From UBA9300 sp032260385 (GTDB lineage Bacteria; Bacteroidota; Bacteroidia; Bacteroidales; VadinHA17): a DNA stretch of 64,000 nucleotides. The notes beneath the pieces are model-generated. The model was not told the DNA's origin. It did not search any database and saw nothing but the letters and a program-made list of their open reading frames with translations. Made by a program: the position numbers and the translations under genes. The DNA lies in NCBI GenBank assembly GCA_032260385.1, contig JAVVEL010000013.1, positions 1-64,000 on the forward strand. The letters are read 5' to 3'. Positions 37,062 to 46,158 of this stretch are shown piece after piece. The first letter of the stretch is position 1. Each line of letters starts with the position of its first letter.

Positions 37062-38558
37062 TTATTTGTTTATTTTTTCAAGTTCACTCTGCAATATCTC
37101 TTTCCACCCGATGTAGAGAGATGCATATATTTCTCTATCCTTTCCCCGGGGATTAATTTCTTCCACCACTTCCATTCCCTTGAACGCTTCCTCCTTATCA
37201 GCATATATCCCTGCTCCGAGTCCGGCTCCCCTGGCGGCACCCGCTGAGCCGTCTGTATTGTAAAGGAGCACTGATGCTCCGGTAAGATCAGCCACCAGTT
37301 GGCTGAAAAGGGGACTGAGGAACATATTTGCCTTTCCTGCCCTTATCACGGAAATGTCAGTGCCGGCTTCTTTCATAATGTCAGCGGCATACCTGAAAGC
37401 ACAGGCAATACCCTCCTGCACAGCCCTGTAAATATGTTCAGCGTTATGGGTATTGAGATCAAGGTTCAGGATTGAAGCACCCATATCGGTATTTTCCAGC
37501 AGTCTCTCTGCTCCATTACCAAAGGGCAGCACCTTCAGTCCATTGCTTCCCGGGGCTACACCGGCAGCCATCCTGTTCATCCCTTCATAATCCAATCCTG
37601 CACCGGCAATCCTGCGCACCCAGGCATTCATTATACCCGTACCGTTGATACAGGCCAGCATACCCAGACGCTTTTTCTCTTTAGCATGGTTGACATGGGC
37701 AAATAAATTAACCCGGGATCTTTCATCGGTCTGCACCCTGTCCGTTACGCCATAGAGAACACCTGAAGTACCTGCTGTTGCAGCCAACTCACCGGGCTCC
37801 ATAACATTGAGGGAAAAAGCATTGTTTGGCTGATCTCCGGCACGGTAACTCACAGGTATTCCCTTTCTTAGCCCCAGCGATTCTGCAACACCGGCACCAA
37901 GCTCACCCTGGACGGAAAACACCGGCCTTGCATCCGGGAATAAATCCCGGTCAAAGCCAAAATGATCAAGTATTCTGTCACTTATTTTATGTTCCCTGAA
38001 ATCCCAGAAAATACCTTCGGATAAACCAGTAACCGTAGTACAAAGCTCACCGGTTAAACGCAGGGCAATATAGTCACCGGGCAACATCACCCTGTGTATT
38101 CTAGAATAATTTTCTGCTTCGTTCTCCTTCATCCAGGCCAGCTTGGCCGCCGTGAAATTACCGGGGCTGTTAAGAAGATTGTCCATGCAGTACTTATGCC
38201 CGATATTTTGATATGCCCTGTTACCATACTCGACAGCACGGCTGTCACACCATATTATTGAAGGTCGTATTACTTCAAGAGCATGGTCGACAGCCACCAG
38301 TCCGTGCATCTGGTATGAGATGCCTATAGCTGCTATACTGTCTTTCAGGGATGGCTCTGACCGGAGACAGCTGTTAATTGCATCCCTGAGTGCCTCCCAC
38401 CAGCTAAGTGGATCCTGTTCAGCCCACCCGGGATTCAAGGCGGATATTTTCATCTCCTGCGCGGGAGCAGAGGCAGTGGCAACAGTCTTCCCTGTTTCCG
38501 CGTTAATAACGGAAGCTTTAACAAAGGAACTGCCTGCATCAAGACCGAGAAGATACAT
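37062..38558 (-). CDS. xylB: Xylulokinase
   Basis: An FGGY-family kinase of 498 residues that phosphorylates xylulose. It starts GLDAGSSFVKASVINAETG and has QMHGLVAVD (QMHG is a xylulokinase mark) and the ATP-site region GGARGAGLGAGIY-like near residue 440. It precedes xylA by 11 nt, which confirms the sugar. D-xylulose 5-phosphate would enter the pentose phosphate pathway. Confidence 0.94.
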   Translation of the reverse strand: MYLLGLDAGSSFVKASVINAETGKTVATASAPAQEMKISALNPGWAEQDPLSWWEALRDAINSCLRSEPSLKDSIAAIGISYQMHGLVAVDHALEVIRPSIIWCDSRAVEYGNRAYQNIGHKYCMDNLLNSPGNFTAAKLAWMKENEAENYSRIHRVMLPGDYIALRLTGELCTTVTGLSEGIFWDFREHKISDRILDHFGFDRDLFPDARPVFSVQGELGAGVAESLGLRKGIPVSYRAGDQPNNAFSLNVMEPGELAATAGTSGVLYGVTDRVQTDERSRVNLFAHVNHAKEKKRLGMLACINGTGIMNAWVRRIAGAGLDYEGMNRMAAGVAPGSNGLKVLPFGNGAERLLENTDMGASILNLDLNTHNAEHIYRAVQEGIACAFRYAADIMKEAGTDISVIRAGKANMFLSPLFSQLVADLTGASVLLYNTDGSAGAARGAGLGAGIYADKEEAFKGMEVVEEINPRGKDREIYASLYIGWKEILQSELEKINK

Positions 38559-38659
38559 ATTTGCCAGGTATAGGACCTAAATATAATCAAAACCTGAGAC
38601 GGGTAAAAGAATTCTCCGGGTATTTAAAGAGAAATTAAATTCTCCTGTAAGAGAAACAA

Positions 38660-39199
38660 TTATTCATTAAGCCAGTTAAGAATTTCAGGATCGGTGGGTT
38701 TGACCCTGGGTTTGATTACTTTGACAAGCTTACCCTTTTCATCAATAAGGTATTTCTGGAAATTCCACTGAACCTTTGAATCTTCAAAATTATTCAGTTC
38801 TTTTTCTGTAAGCCATTTATAGACAGGGTGCATATCATTACCCTTAACAGATACTTTTGACATCATGGGGAATGTCACCCCATAATTCCTTGTGCAGAAT
38901 TCCTTTATTTCCTCATCTGACCCTGGCTCCTGGTTCATGAAATTATTGGCCGGGAAACCGATGATAATAAAATCATCGCCACCGTATTGCTCCCATAATT
39001 CCTGGAGATCTTCATACTGTGGAGTAAAGCCGCACTTGGAAGCGGTGTTTACTATCATCACTTTTTTCCCCTTTAGCTGTTCAAAACTGAAGTCTTCCCC
39101 TTCAAGGGTTTGTACCTTAAAATCATAAATTGACTGACCCTGGGAATACAATGAGCTTACTGATGCTGCCATTATCATAATAAATATTATCCTTTTCAT
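38660..39199 (-). CDS. Exported glutathione peroxidase-family protein
   Basis: From MKRIIFIMIMAASVSSLYSQG the gene gives 179 residues with a signal peptide. The peroxidase part has VNTASKCGFTPQYEDL with the peroxidatic Cys (not selenocysteine), GFPANNFMNQEPG and a VQWNFQKYL block with the catalytic Trp. In bacteria such enzymes usually use thioredoxin rather than glutathione. The location outside the cytoplasm suggests peroxide defence in the periplasm. It lies between xylB and the GH3 gene, on the same strand. Confidence 0.88.
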   Translation of the reverse strand: MKRIIFIMIMAASVSSLYSQGQSIYDFKVQTLEGEDFSFEQLKGKKVMIVNTASKCGFTPQYEDLQELWEQYGGDDFIIIGFPANNFMNQEPGSDEEIKEFCTRNYGVTFPMMSKVSVKGNDMHPVYKWLTEKELNNFEDSKVQWNFQKYLIDEKGKLVKVIKPRVKPTDPEILNWLNE

Positions 39200-39368
39200 T
39201 TGTTTAAAATTTCTAGTTTCATTCTCCTTTGCTTCTAAATTTAATACAGGATTAACAGTCACAGGGTGGCATTTGTTCATGCCCTGACAATGATATCATG
39301 AGTCTCGCTACAGGGCCATCAGCCGATAGTCCCGTGCCGGCCGGCTCTCTCCTGTAAGCCTGAAAAAT

Positions 39369-41981
39369 CTACCTGTATCTTAACCTGCCCGTACTCACCT
39401 GTGTGAAACCGGGGTCCGTCCTGCCGCTGAAACCCGGTTGTTTACCCCCGACACTTATGGTGAACCAGCCAGGTTCGGTAATCCTCCTGTTGTTTTTATC
39501 TATCATGGAAAGGTCCTCTAGCGTGAGGGTAAATTCAACGGTCTTTTTTTCTCCCGGCATCAGGCTGATCCTCCTGAATTTTTTCAATTCTCTTATAGGC
39601 CTTGGTGTGGATCCTTTTTCATCGGTGACATATAACTGGACTACCTCATCTCCCGCCCTTTCCCCTGTGTTGCTTATAGATACTCTTAGCTTTAATTCTT
39701 CTCCTCCCTCCATCCTGGCGGGCATTTCCAGATCTTCATATTCGAAAGTTGTATAACTGAGCCCGTAACCAAAGGGATAAAGCGGCTCATCCCTGAAATA
39801 CCTGTAAGTACGTCCTTCCATGTCGTAATCTTCAAAAGGAGGTAATTGATCCACCGACCTGTACCATGTAACCGGCAGCCGTCCGGCAGGGTTATAGTCG
39901 CCAAAGAGGACATCAGCCACGGCATTGCCTCCTTCCTGTCCCGGGTAGCCGGCGAGCAGGACAGCATTTGCCTTTTGATCAAGCTCATTTATTGACAGGG
40001 CGCTGCCGTTCATTAGGATTACAACAACAGGTTTGCCTGTTTGTATTATCCTGCTGAATAAGTCCCTCTGTACTGCCGGCAGTTTAAGATGGGTACGGTC
40101 GCCTCCCTTAAAGCCATCTATCTCCAGTGGCATCTCCTCACCTTCGAGTCGCTGAGACAGGCCAAGGACAAGCAATACAATATCAGATGATTGAGCAAGG
40201 TCTGCTGCATGTTCCAGCATTTTATCCTGAGGCGGAGCCCACAGGAACCTGATATCGGCATCACCGCTATAATTCCTGTAAATTATTTCAAGCCGGTACT
40301 CATTGTCTTTATCAAGGTTTTTCTTCTTCTCCCTGTGAAAAGCATGATGGCTTCCGTTATAGGTTAAGAACTCTTCACCATCAATAAATATCTGATAATT
40401 GGATGATCCCCAGCTACCGAGATAATAGTCGCCTGTCGCCGGCGGTTTTAGTCGGGCTGTCCATTTTACCGACCAGTTATCGTGAGGGATCTGAGGGTGG
40501 GGACTGTAAGTTTCCCAGTAAAAATCCACATTATCATCAATACGTGTAAAAACAGGCTCTCCCTCGCAATCCGGATTATCAAAATACTCAGCATAGACCC
40601 CCTGCACATCATTGGAGGTAAACAGGTATTCAGATGGAACCGGGACCAGGTTGTGCAAACCTTCGGCAAGGGGACTGCCATGTGCAAAAAGGACCTCAGC
40701 TTTATTACCGATCTTGTTTATTATACCGTCCAGTACTGTCACAGGACTCTTTGGAATGCCGTTATAGTTGCCTATGAGAGCTTCAAAATTATCGGCGTTT
40801 GGTCCTATTACGGCAATTTTTTTCAGATCCCTGCTCAACGGAAGAATTCCGTCATTCTTCAGAAGTACCATTGATTTCCTTGCAGCTTCCCTTGCCATTG
40901 TTTTGTGATAATCTGAACAATTAACGCTAAGGTGTATTCCTGCAAAGGGGACCATGTAATCAGGATCAAACATGCCGAGTTTGAAACGTGCAAGCATAAT
41001 CCTCTTCACCGCTGTATCAAGATCATTTTCTGTAAGCAGGCCTTCTGTAATTGCTTCTTTAAGGTGTCCATAGGTAACACCGCAATTCAGGTCCGTTCCT
41101 CTTTTAACGGCAATAGCTGCAGATTGGGCCGGTGTCTGAGTATAATCCTGGAAGGTATGAAAATCAGAAATAGCCCAGCAGTCCGATACAATATATCCGT
41201 CAAAGCCCCACTCATTTCGCAGTATGCCATATAATTCCTCGCTTGCACAGCAGGGATGGCCCCGGAACATATTGTAGGCACCCATAAGAGATTGAACATT
41301 CCCTTCTACTACGAGCGTCCTGAATGCGGGCAGGTAGGTTTCACGAAGGTCTACCTCGCTAACCTGAGCATTGAATTCATGCCTTATGGGTTCAGGACCA
41401 GAATGGACGGCGTAGTGTTTGGCTGTGGCTACAGTCTTCAGGTAGCGGGGATCATCGCCCTGCATACCCAGCACAAACTGAAGACCCATCCTTCCTGTAA
41501 GATAAGGGTCTTCACCATAGGTTTCATGACCCCTTCCCCACCTGGGATCCCTGAAGATATTAATATTAGGCGACCAGAATGTCAGGCCCTGGTAGATGCC
41601 CCTCATCCCCCTTCTCTGGTAATCATGGTATTTGGCCCTTGCCTCATCGGAAATGATACCTGCTATTTCAAACATCAGGTCTTCATCCCATGAAGCAGCC
41701 ATCGTAATCGACTGGGGAAATACAGTTGCCCAACCCGATCGTGCCACTCCATGCAGGGCTTCGTTCCACCAGTTGTATGCCGGAATCCCAAGCCGTGGAA
41801 TGGCCGGTGCAGTGTAGAGCAATTGATCAGCCTTTTCCTCCATTGTCATCCTTGCTACCAGGTCATCAACCCGTTGTTCAAATGAAAGGGAGGTATCCAT
41901 GAAAGGAAATTCAGATGCTTCCTGTGCAATAACTGACAGTGAAAAGGTAACGGATAAGAAAACAGGCAGGAATAATTTCAT
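39369..41981 (-). CDS. Exported GH3 glycosidase with PA14 domain
   Basis: An 870-residue secreted glycoside hydrolase family 3 enzyme with a signal peptide (LPVFLSVTFSLSVIAQ). Domain order is a (beta/alpha)8 barrel (about 30-330; SDCWAI carries the nucleophile Asp), an alpha/beta sandwich split by a PA14 insert (about 455-590, AEYFDNPDC to FIDGEEFL), then a fibronectin III-like tail (PARMEGGEELKLRVSISN). The family includes beta-glucosidases and beta-xylosidases. Its position next to xylB, xylA and an aldose epimerase makes beta-xylosidase the better guess. PA14 inserts shape the substrate site in related enzymes. Confidence 0.88.
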   Translation of the reverse strand: MKLFLPVFLSVTFSLSVIAQEASEFPFMDTSLSFEQRVDDLVARMTMEEKADQLLYTAPAIPRLGIPAYNWWNEALHGVARSGWATVFPQSITMAASWDEDLMFEIAGIISDEARAKYHDYQRRGMRGIYQGLTFWSPNINIFRDPRWGRGHETYGEDPYLTGRMGLQFVLGMQGDDPRYLKTVATAKHYAVHSGPEPIRHEFNAQVSEVDLRETYLPAFRTLVVEGNVQSLMGAYNMFRGHPCCASEELYGILRNEWGFDGYIVSDCWAISDFHTFQDYTQTPAQSAAIAVKRGTDLNCGVTYGHLKEAITEGLLTENDLDTAVKRIMLARFKLGMFDPDYMVPFAGIHLSVNCSDYHKTMAREAARKSMVLLKNDGILPLSRDLKKIAVIGPNADNFEALIGNYNGIPKSPVTVLDGIINKIGNKAEVLFAHGSPLAEGLHNLVPVPSEYLFTSNDVQGVYAEYFDNPDCEGEPVFTRIDDNVDFYWETYSPHPQIPHDNWSVKWTARLKPPATGDYYLGSWGSSNYQIFIDGEEFLTYNGSHHAFHREKKKNLDKDNEYRLEIIYRNYSGDADIRFLWAPPQDKMLEHAADLAQSSDIVLLVLGLSQRLEGEEMPLEIDGFKGGDRTHLKLPAVQRDLFSRIIQTGKPVVVILMNGSALSINELDQKANAVLLAGYPGQEGGNAVADVLFGDYNPAGRLPVTWYRSVDQLPPFEDYDMEGRTYRYFRDEPLYPFGYGLSYTTFEYEDLEMPARMEGGEELKLRVSISNTGERAGDEVVQLYVTDEKGSTPRPIRELKKFRRISLMPGEKKTVEFTLTLEDLSMIDKNNRRITEPGWFTISVGGKQPGFSGRTDPGFTQVSTGRLRYR

Positions 41982-42081
41982 TTTGGTGATATTTTTTATG
42001 TTTGAATGATGAATATTGAATATCTATTAACGAATGAATTCGCCAACATTATTCGATATGCATTATTCGATATTCTGTGAG

Positions 42082-43215
42082 TTACCTGACTGAAAATTTG
42101 TACACTGTTTTGGAGGTAAACGGTTTCCCGGGTTCCAGTACTGCAGAGGGGAAATCCGCCTGGTTTGGGCTGTCGGGGAAATGCTGTGTTTCAAGACATA
42201 AGCCGCTCCTGTATTCATATACCTTCCCGCCGTGCCCTTTCTCCAGGCCATTGAGGAAATTACCGCAATAAAACTGTACTCCCGGCTGATCGGTGTTCAT
42301 TTCAATAAGCCTGCCTGAGCCAGGTTCATACACTACAGCATCAGGTTCAGTTGTATTATCGAGAACAAAATTATGATCATAACCCAGACCAAGCCTTAAC
42401 TGTTCATAATCGTCTTCTATGCGATCGCCTATTACGTGTGGGGTGGTAAAATCGAAGGGTGTCCCTTCGACGGGCCTTAGCTCACCCGTGGGTATCAGGT
42501 TCTCATCCACAGGGGTGAATTTCCCTGCTGCTATCATAAGTTCATGATCGAGTATATCTCCATTTCCGGCACCATGAAGGTTAAAATAGGCATGGTTTGT
42601 TATGTTCAACACGGTTTTTTTATCAGTGCTGCACCTATATTCAATCACCAGTTCGTTCTCATCAGTCCAGGTGTATTTTGCTTCAGCCCTTACCTCGCCC
42701 GGATATCCTTCCTCCATATCAGGGCTTAAATAGGTAAACTTCACAGCCGGCTCTTCACCCTCCTTTTCAATAATTTCGGTTTCCCATACAACACTGTGCC
42801 AGCCTCCGGGTCCTCCGTGGAGAGTGTTTGGCGGATTGTTTATTGCCAGTTGATATTCCACACTGTCAAGGGTGAATTTTCCTCCGGCTATGCGGTTAGC
42901 ATACCTCCCCACGACAGATCCGAAGTAAGGATCGCCATTGAGGTAAGCATCCAGGGTTTCGTAACCAAAGGTGATGTTTTCCTTATTACCATCTCTGTCA
43001 GGCACTTCAACCCACACAAGAGTGGCACCGTAGTTAGTAAGCTTGATAGTGTTTCCGTGGGTATTGGCAAGGGTGATCAATTCAACCTTTTTTCCATCTA
43101 TCTCTCCGAAATCTTCTCTTTTCATAATATATTGTTTGTTTACTTCCTGTTTACAACCGGTAAACAGGACAATTGCTGCCAGGACCAGAATTTGTTGAGG
43201 TTTCAGCTGTTTCAT
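42082..43215 (-). CDS. galM: Aldose 1-epimerase lipoprotein
   Basis: A 377-residue mutarotase from MKQLKPQQILVLAAIVLFTGC, a lipoprotein signal ending in the lipobox FTGC. The fold has the catalytic His in NHAYFNLHGAGNGD and the catalytic Glu in GLCLETQHFPDSP. It interconverts the alpha and beta forms of sugars such as galactose or xylose released by the GH3 enzyme. Being lipid-anchored, it would work at the periplasmic or outer membrane side. It precedes the GH3 gene by 100 nt. Confidence 0.92.
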   Translation of the reverse strand: MKQLKPQQILVLAAIVLFTGCKQEVNKQYIMKREDFGEIDGKKVELITLANTHGNTIKLTNYGATLVWVEVPDRDGNKENITFGYETLDAYLNGDPYFGSVVGRYANRIAGGKFTLDSVEYQLAINNPPNTLHGGPGGWHSVVWETEIIEKEGEEPAVKFTYLSPDMEEGYPGEVRAEAKYTWTDENELVIEYRCSTDKKTVLNITNHAYFNLHGAGNGDILDHELMIAAGKFTPVDENLIPTGELRPVEGTPFDFTTPHVIGDRIEDDYEQLRLGLGYDHNFVLDNTTEPDAVVYEPGSGRLIEMNTDQPGVQFYCGNFLNGLEKGHGGKVYEYRSGLCLETQHFPDSPNQADFPSAVLEPGKPFTSKTVYKFSVR

Positions 43216-43292
43216 ATTTTGAATTTTATTATTATTAGTCATCAAATTTAAAAAAAATCCTGACCCTTATGATATGGATCACCCCCCTAAGC

Positions 43293-44003
43293 CTAATACC
43301 TTTCCCCTCTCTCATTTACCATTGGCACGAACATAACTGGTAAAACGCTTTGCTGCCTTATCTTACCATTTTTCTTCCTGTTAAGAACAAGATACTGTAT
43401 ACCTCTGCCCCCCACGGGTATTATCATATGGCCCCCTTCGGCAAGCTGCAGCTTCAGTGGATCAGGAATATTATTTGGGGCACAGGTAACCATTATGGCA
43501 TCAAAGGGTGCATGCTCAGGCCAGCCTTTGTATCCGTCACCAATTTTAACCGACACATTATCATATCCAAGGTCAGCCAGCAGTTCCTTTGATCTTTTTC
43601 CCAGTGTTTCATTTATTTCAATGGTATATACCTCGGCCACTATTTCAGCAAGTATAGCTGCCTGGTAGCCTGAGCCGGTACCCACTTCGAGCACCTTCAT
43701 CCCTGGCTCCAGCTCCAGGCATTCAGTCATGTAGGCCACTATGTATGGTTGTGATATTGTCTGTCCCCCTCCTATTGACAGTGGTCCGTCACGATAGGCA
43801 TATCTTCGTGCACTCTCGGGGACAAAGAGGTGTCTTTCAACCTTCTTCATCGCCCTGATCACCCTGCTGTCGCTTATCCCGCGTGCTATTATCTGGTCAT
43901 CGACCATCCGTTCTCTAAATTCCTTATATTCAGTTTGAGAAACACAATTATTGCAGCTTATCACAAATAAGACAGCAAGTCCTATGTAGCTCATTTTTCC
44001 CAT
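43293..44003 (-). CDS. Exported Pcm-like isoaspartate methyltransferase
   Basis: A 236-residue paralogue of the Pcm at 8600. It keeps GGGQTISQPYIVAYMTE and VLEVGTGSGYQAAILAE. The start MGKMSYIGLAVLFVISCNNC gives a hydrophobic run and a Cys in a lipobox-like ISC, so the protein appears to be a lipoprotein or an exported protein. Since SAM is cytoplasmic, an exported SAM-dependent enzyme is unexpected. It may be a cytoplasmic-face anchored form. The gene lies downstream (minus strand) of the hairpin at 44065-44098. Confidence 0.83.
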   Translation of the reverse strand: MGKMSYIGLAVLFVISCNNCVSQTEYKEFRERMVDDQIIARGISDSRVIRAMKKVERHLFVPESARRYAYRDGPLSIGGGQTISQPYIVAYMTECLELEPGMKVLEVGTGSGYQAAILAEIVAEVYTIEINETLGKRSKELLADLGYDNVSVKIGDGYKGWPEHAPFDAIMVTCAPNNIPDPLKLQLAEGGHMIIPVGGRGIQYLVLNRKKNGKIRQQSVLPVMFVPMVNERGERY

Positions 44004-44065
44004 ACCCCATAAGTTACTGGTAAGTAAACAATAAAACAAATTTTTATTGGAAGTATTCTAAGAAA

Positions 44066-44098
44066 ATCCCGGATTCATTAATTATGTAAATCCGGGAT
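44066..44098 (-). terminator. Rho-independent terminator
   Basis: A perfect 9-bp stem (ATCCCGGAT at 44066-44074 pairs with ATCCGGGAT at 44090-44098; one more A/T pair extends it) with a loop of about 13-15 nt. Read on the minus strand it is followed by TTTTCTT, as an intrinsic terminator needs. It ends the transcript coming from the 44379-47288 operon, after the repeat array. Confidence 0.7.
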
Positions 44099-44100
44099 AG

Positions 44101-44354
44101 GTCAGGTTACCAGAATAAGTCAGGTTACCAGAATAAGTCAGGTTACCAGAATAAGTCAGGTTACCAGAATAAGTCAGGNNNNNNNNNNNNNNNNNNNNNN
44201 NNNNNNNNNNNNNNNNNNNNNNNNNNNNNNNNNNNNNNNNNNNNNNNNNNNNNNNNNNNNNNNNNNNNNNNNNNNNNCAGGTTACCAGAATAAGTCAGGT
44301 TACCAGAATAAGTCAGGTTACCAGAATAAGTCAGGTTACCAGAATAAGTCAGGT
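44101..44354. repeat. 18-bp perfect tandem repeat with assembly gap
   Basis: The unit GTCAGGTTACCAGAATAA is repeated without spacers. Left of the gap are four full copies and 6 nt; right of it are one copy missing two bases, three full copies and 7 nt. All visible copies are identical. Each unit carries GGTTACC, which fits the palindrome GGTNACC. The array lies between a helical-repeat protein gene and its terminator, so on the minus strand it is in the 3' untranslated part. It is also shown as a separate gap entry. Confidence 0.95.
44179..44277. other. Assembly gap (99 N)
   Basis: A run of N splits the tandem repeat. To keep the 18-bp phase the missing length would have to be 14 plus a multiple of 18, but 99 is not of that form, so the N count is a placeholder and the true copy number is unknown. 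Confidence 0.98.
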
Positions 44355-44378
44355 GTGCTATTTTAGTAGTCTGAGGGT

Positions 44379-45293
44379 TTATTTTTTGGCTGCCTTTAGC
44401 TGAATAAGACTATCGGGATCGGGAAGTACTCCATCGTTAAACTGTGTAGCCTTCTTGATAAATTCTTCATCAATATCCATGATCCTGAATTGTAGTATCT
44501 GTTCGAGTCTTGCATCTTTATAGCCAGCCTGTCTTATCATATCAATACAGGATTTATCAAGGTCAAAAACCTTAAGTTTGATCAGGTCACCTGAATCCAG
44601 ATCCTTAAACCCCATTTCTCTGCATTCATTGATAAAATCAATATCCACTCCCTGTGACTTTAATGCGGTAAGATCATCTGCATCAATCTCACCGATGCCG
44701 GCTTTTCTCAGGTTTTCAATATATCCTGGAGTAATCCCAAGGGCCTTAAATGATATTACCTGTTGTATCTTTATTTTATCATACCCTGCTTTATGGATAT
44801 CCCTTATATACTCCGGTCTTATGCCAAGGGCAACAATCGCTACTAACTTATCAGATGGGATATTATCATAACCCAGTGAGATTATTTCTTCGAGTGTTTT
44901 TATTCTGAAATTCTTCAGAGCAAAAATTAAATACTCTTTATCACTAAAGTCATCATAACCAAATTTTCCCATTTCTGATATATAGGACTTATTGGGTGTC
45001 CATTCGTATGTGCCATTACCTGACTGTTCTGTGATGTCACCAGTGAATTCTATTACTCCGGCTTCGCTTCGTAAATAAAAGGTAACATTATTACCAGTCA
45101 TATATCCGTCGAACATATCCAGATCAAATGAGTTACCATAGTTCCATCCACCACGGTCTTTTTCAGTGTTAAAATAAAGATGCGGTTCACCATGTTTTAT
45201 CTCGACCCACCAGAAGCCTTTAAAAACATCTTTCTGGCCGAAAACAGGTGACAGTAAGAAAACCGAAATCAATATCAGTATCATTCTTTTCAT
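44379..45293 (-). CDS. Exported protein with about 22-residue helical repeats
   Basis: A 304-residue protein with a signal peptide (MKRMILILISVFLLSPVFGQ), a beta-rich N-terminal domain (about 20-110) and, from about 115 to 290, five to seven repeats of roughly 22 residues. Examples of the pattern are ALGIRPEYIRDIHKAGYDKI, ALGITPGYIENLRKAGIGEI and VDIDFINECREMGFKDL. The repeat pattern also occurs, to my knowledge, in Bacteroidota and Acidobacteriota proteins linked to M56/BlaR1 peptidases and ECF sigma factors. It lies at the end of the sigma/HEAT/DUF4097 operon. The function is unknown; protein binding is likely. Confidence 0.75.
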   Translation of the reverse strand: MKRMILILISVFLLSPVFGQKDVFKGFWWVEIKHGEPHLYFNTEKDRGGWNYGNSFDLDMFDGYMTGNNVTFYLRSEAGVIEFTGDITEQSGNGTYEWTPNKSYISEMGKFGYDDFSDKEYLIFALKNFRIKTLEEIISLGYDNIPSDKLVAIVALGIRPEYIRDIHKAGYDKIKIQQVISFKALGITPGYIENLRKAGIGEIDADDLTALKSQGVDIDFINECREMGFKDLDSGDLIKLKVFDLDKSCIDMIRQAGYKDARLEQILQFRIMDIDEEFIKKATQFNDGVLPDPDSLIQLKAAKK

Positions 45294-45331
45294 AGCATTT
45301 GGTTTATAATTTTCTAATAAAAACCTCCTTA

Positions 45332-46158
45332 TTATTGAAAGGTTACATCTTTCTTATGATTAAGAATAATATCCCCTGAATAACTGCTGATTATAATCTC
45401 GGTACCGCCACCATTAATTGTAGCCCTGGTCCAGTTTTCAAGAATATACCTTTTCATATCCTGTCCGGATTGCATCTGTACTTTCCGATCATAAGTTGCA
45501 AGGTCAATACGGAATAGTATCTCCCCACGCAGACTCCTGATCTTTAAATTCGCCTGTGCATCATCAGGAAAAACCACCTCGATATCCCCATCAAATGAAC
45601 TAAACATACTTGGCTTCTCATGATTCAGGTCTTTAAATATGACCTTTATATTACCATAGGAAGTATTGATCACGGATGATCCTGCAATATTTCCTGCAAA
45701 TATGTTACCGTATTTATTATCAATCTCTATTTCTCCTTTAATCCCATATATTGACACATCACCATTATCAAGACACTTTATCTTTACTGACATCATCATA
45801 GGAACCTGTATATCAAAATCTATTGTATTCCCGTAAGATTCACACATAAGAAGTACATTATTCCCCTTTTCTTCAGCTGTAAGTGAGAACCTGGGTTGAG
45901 AGATTTTCCTTTAAAAACCCTGGTTCTCGTCATTTTTATCTTTAAATCTTGGTGTTCCGGTTACGATTATCATATTGCCCTCATATCCATTAATATTAAC
46001 CGATCCTTTAGTATTGTCAAATTGCAGGTATCCATATTCTTTTCCCTTATCAAGCTCAATAATAAGATCTTCCGACTGGGCAAAAACGCAGCAGCCTATT
46101 AGAGCAAATATACTTATGAGTACAGATCTTAATTTCGTGCTTTATGCGGGGCTTTCAT
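45332..46158 (-). pseudogene. DUF4097-like exported beta-strand repeat protein, broken
   Basis: The gene would start with ATG at 46158, which overlaps the stop of the HEAT gene (ATGA). That frame reads only MKAPHKARN before a stop. One extra A in the AAA run near 46136 would continue it into LRSVLISIFALIGCCVFAQ, a clear signal peptide. An in-frame TAA at 45911-45913 then cuts the protein again, after KNDENQGF. The rest (to 45332) is open and has the parallel beta-strand repeats of DUF4097 (NGDVSIYGIKGEIEIDNKYG). Two lesions make a pseudogene or two sequencing errors. The intact part would start at an internal ATG at 45847. Confidence 0.75.

Noticed and set aside
38660..39199. Selenoprotein glutathione peroxidase
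   Set aside because: The peroxidatic residue is an ordinary Cys in SKCGF.
44101..44354. CRISPR array
   Set aside because: Units are 18 bp, contiguous and identical with no spacers, and no cas gene is near.
44101..44354. Iteron-type replication origin
   Set aside because: The unit length fits iterons, but no rep gene, DnaA box or A+T-rich unwinding region is nearby, and the array sits after a protein gene before a terminator.
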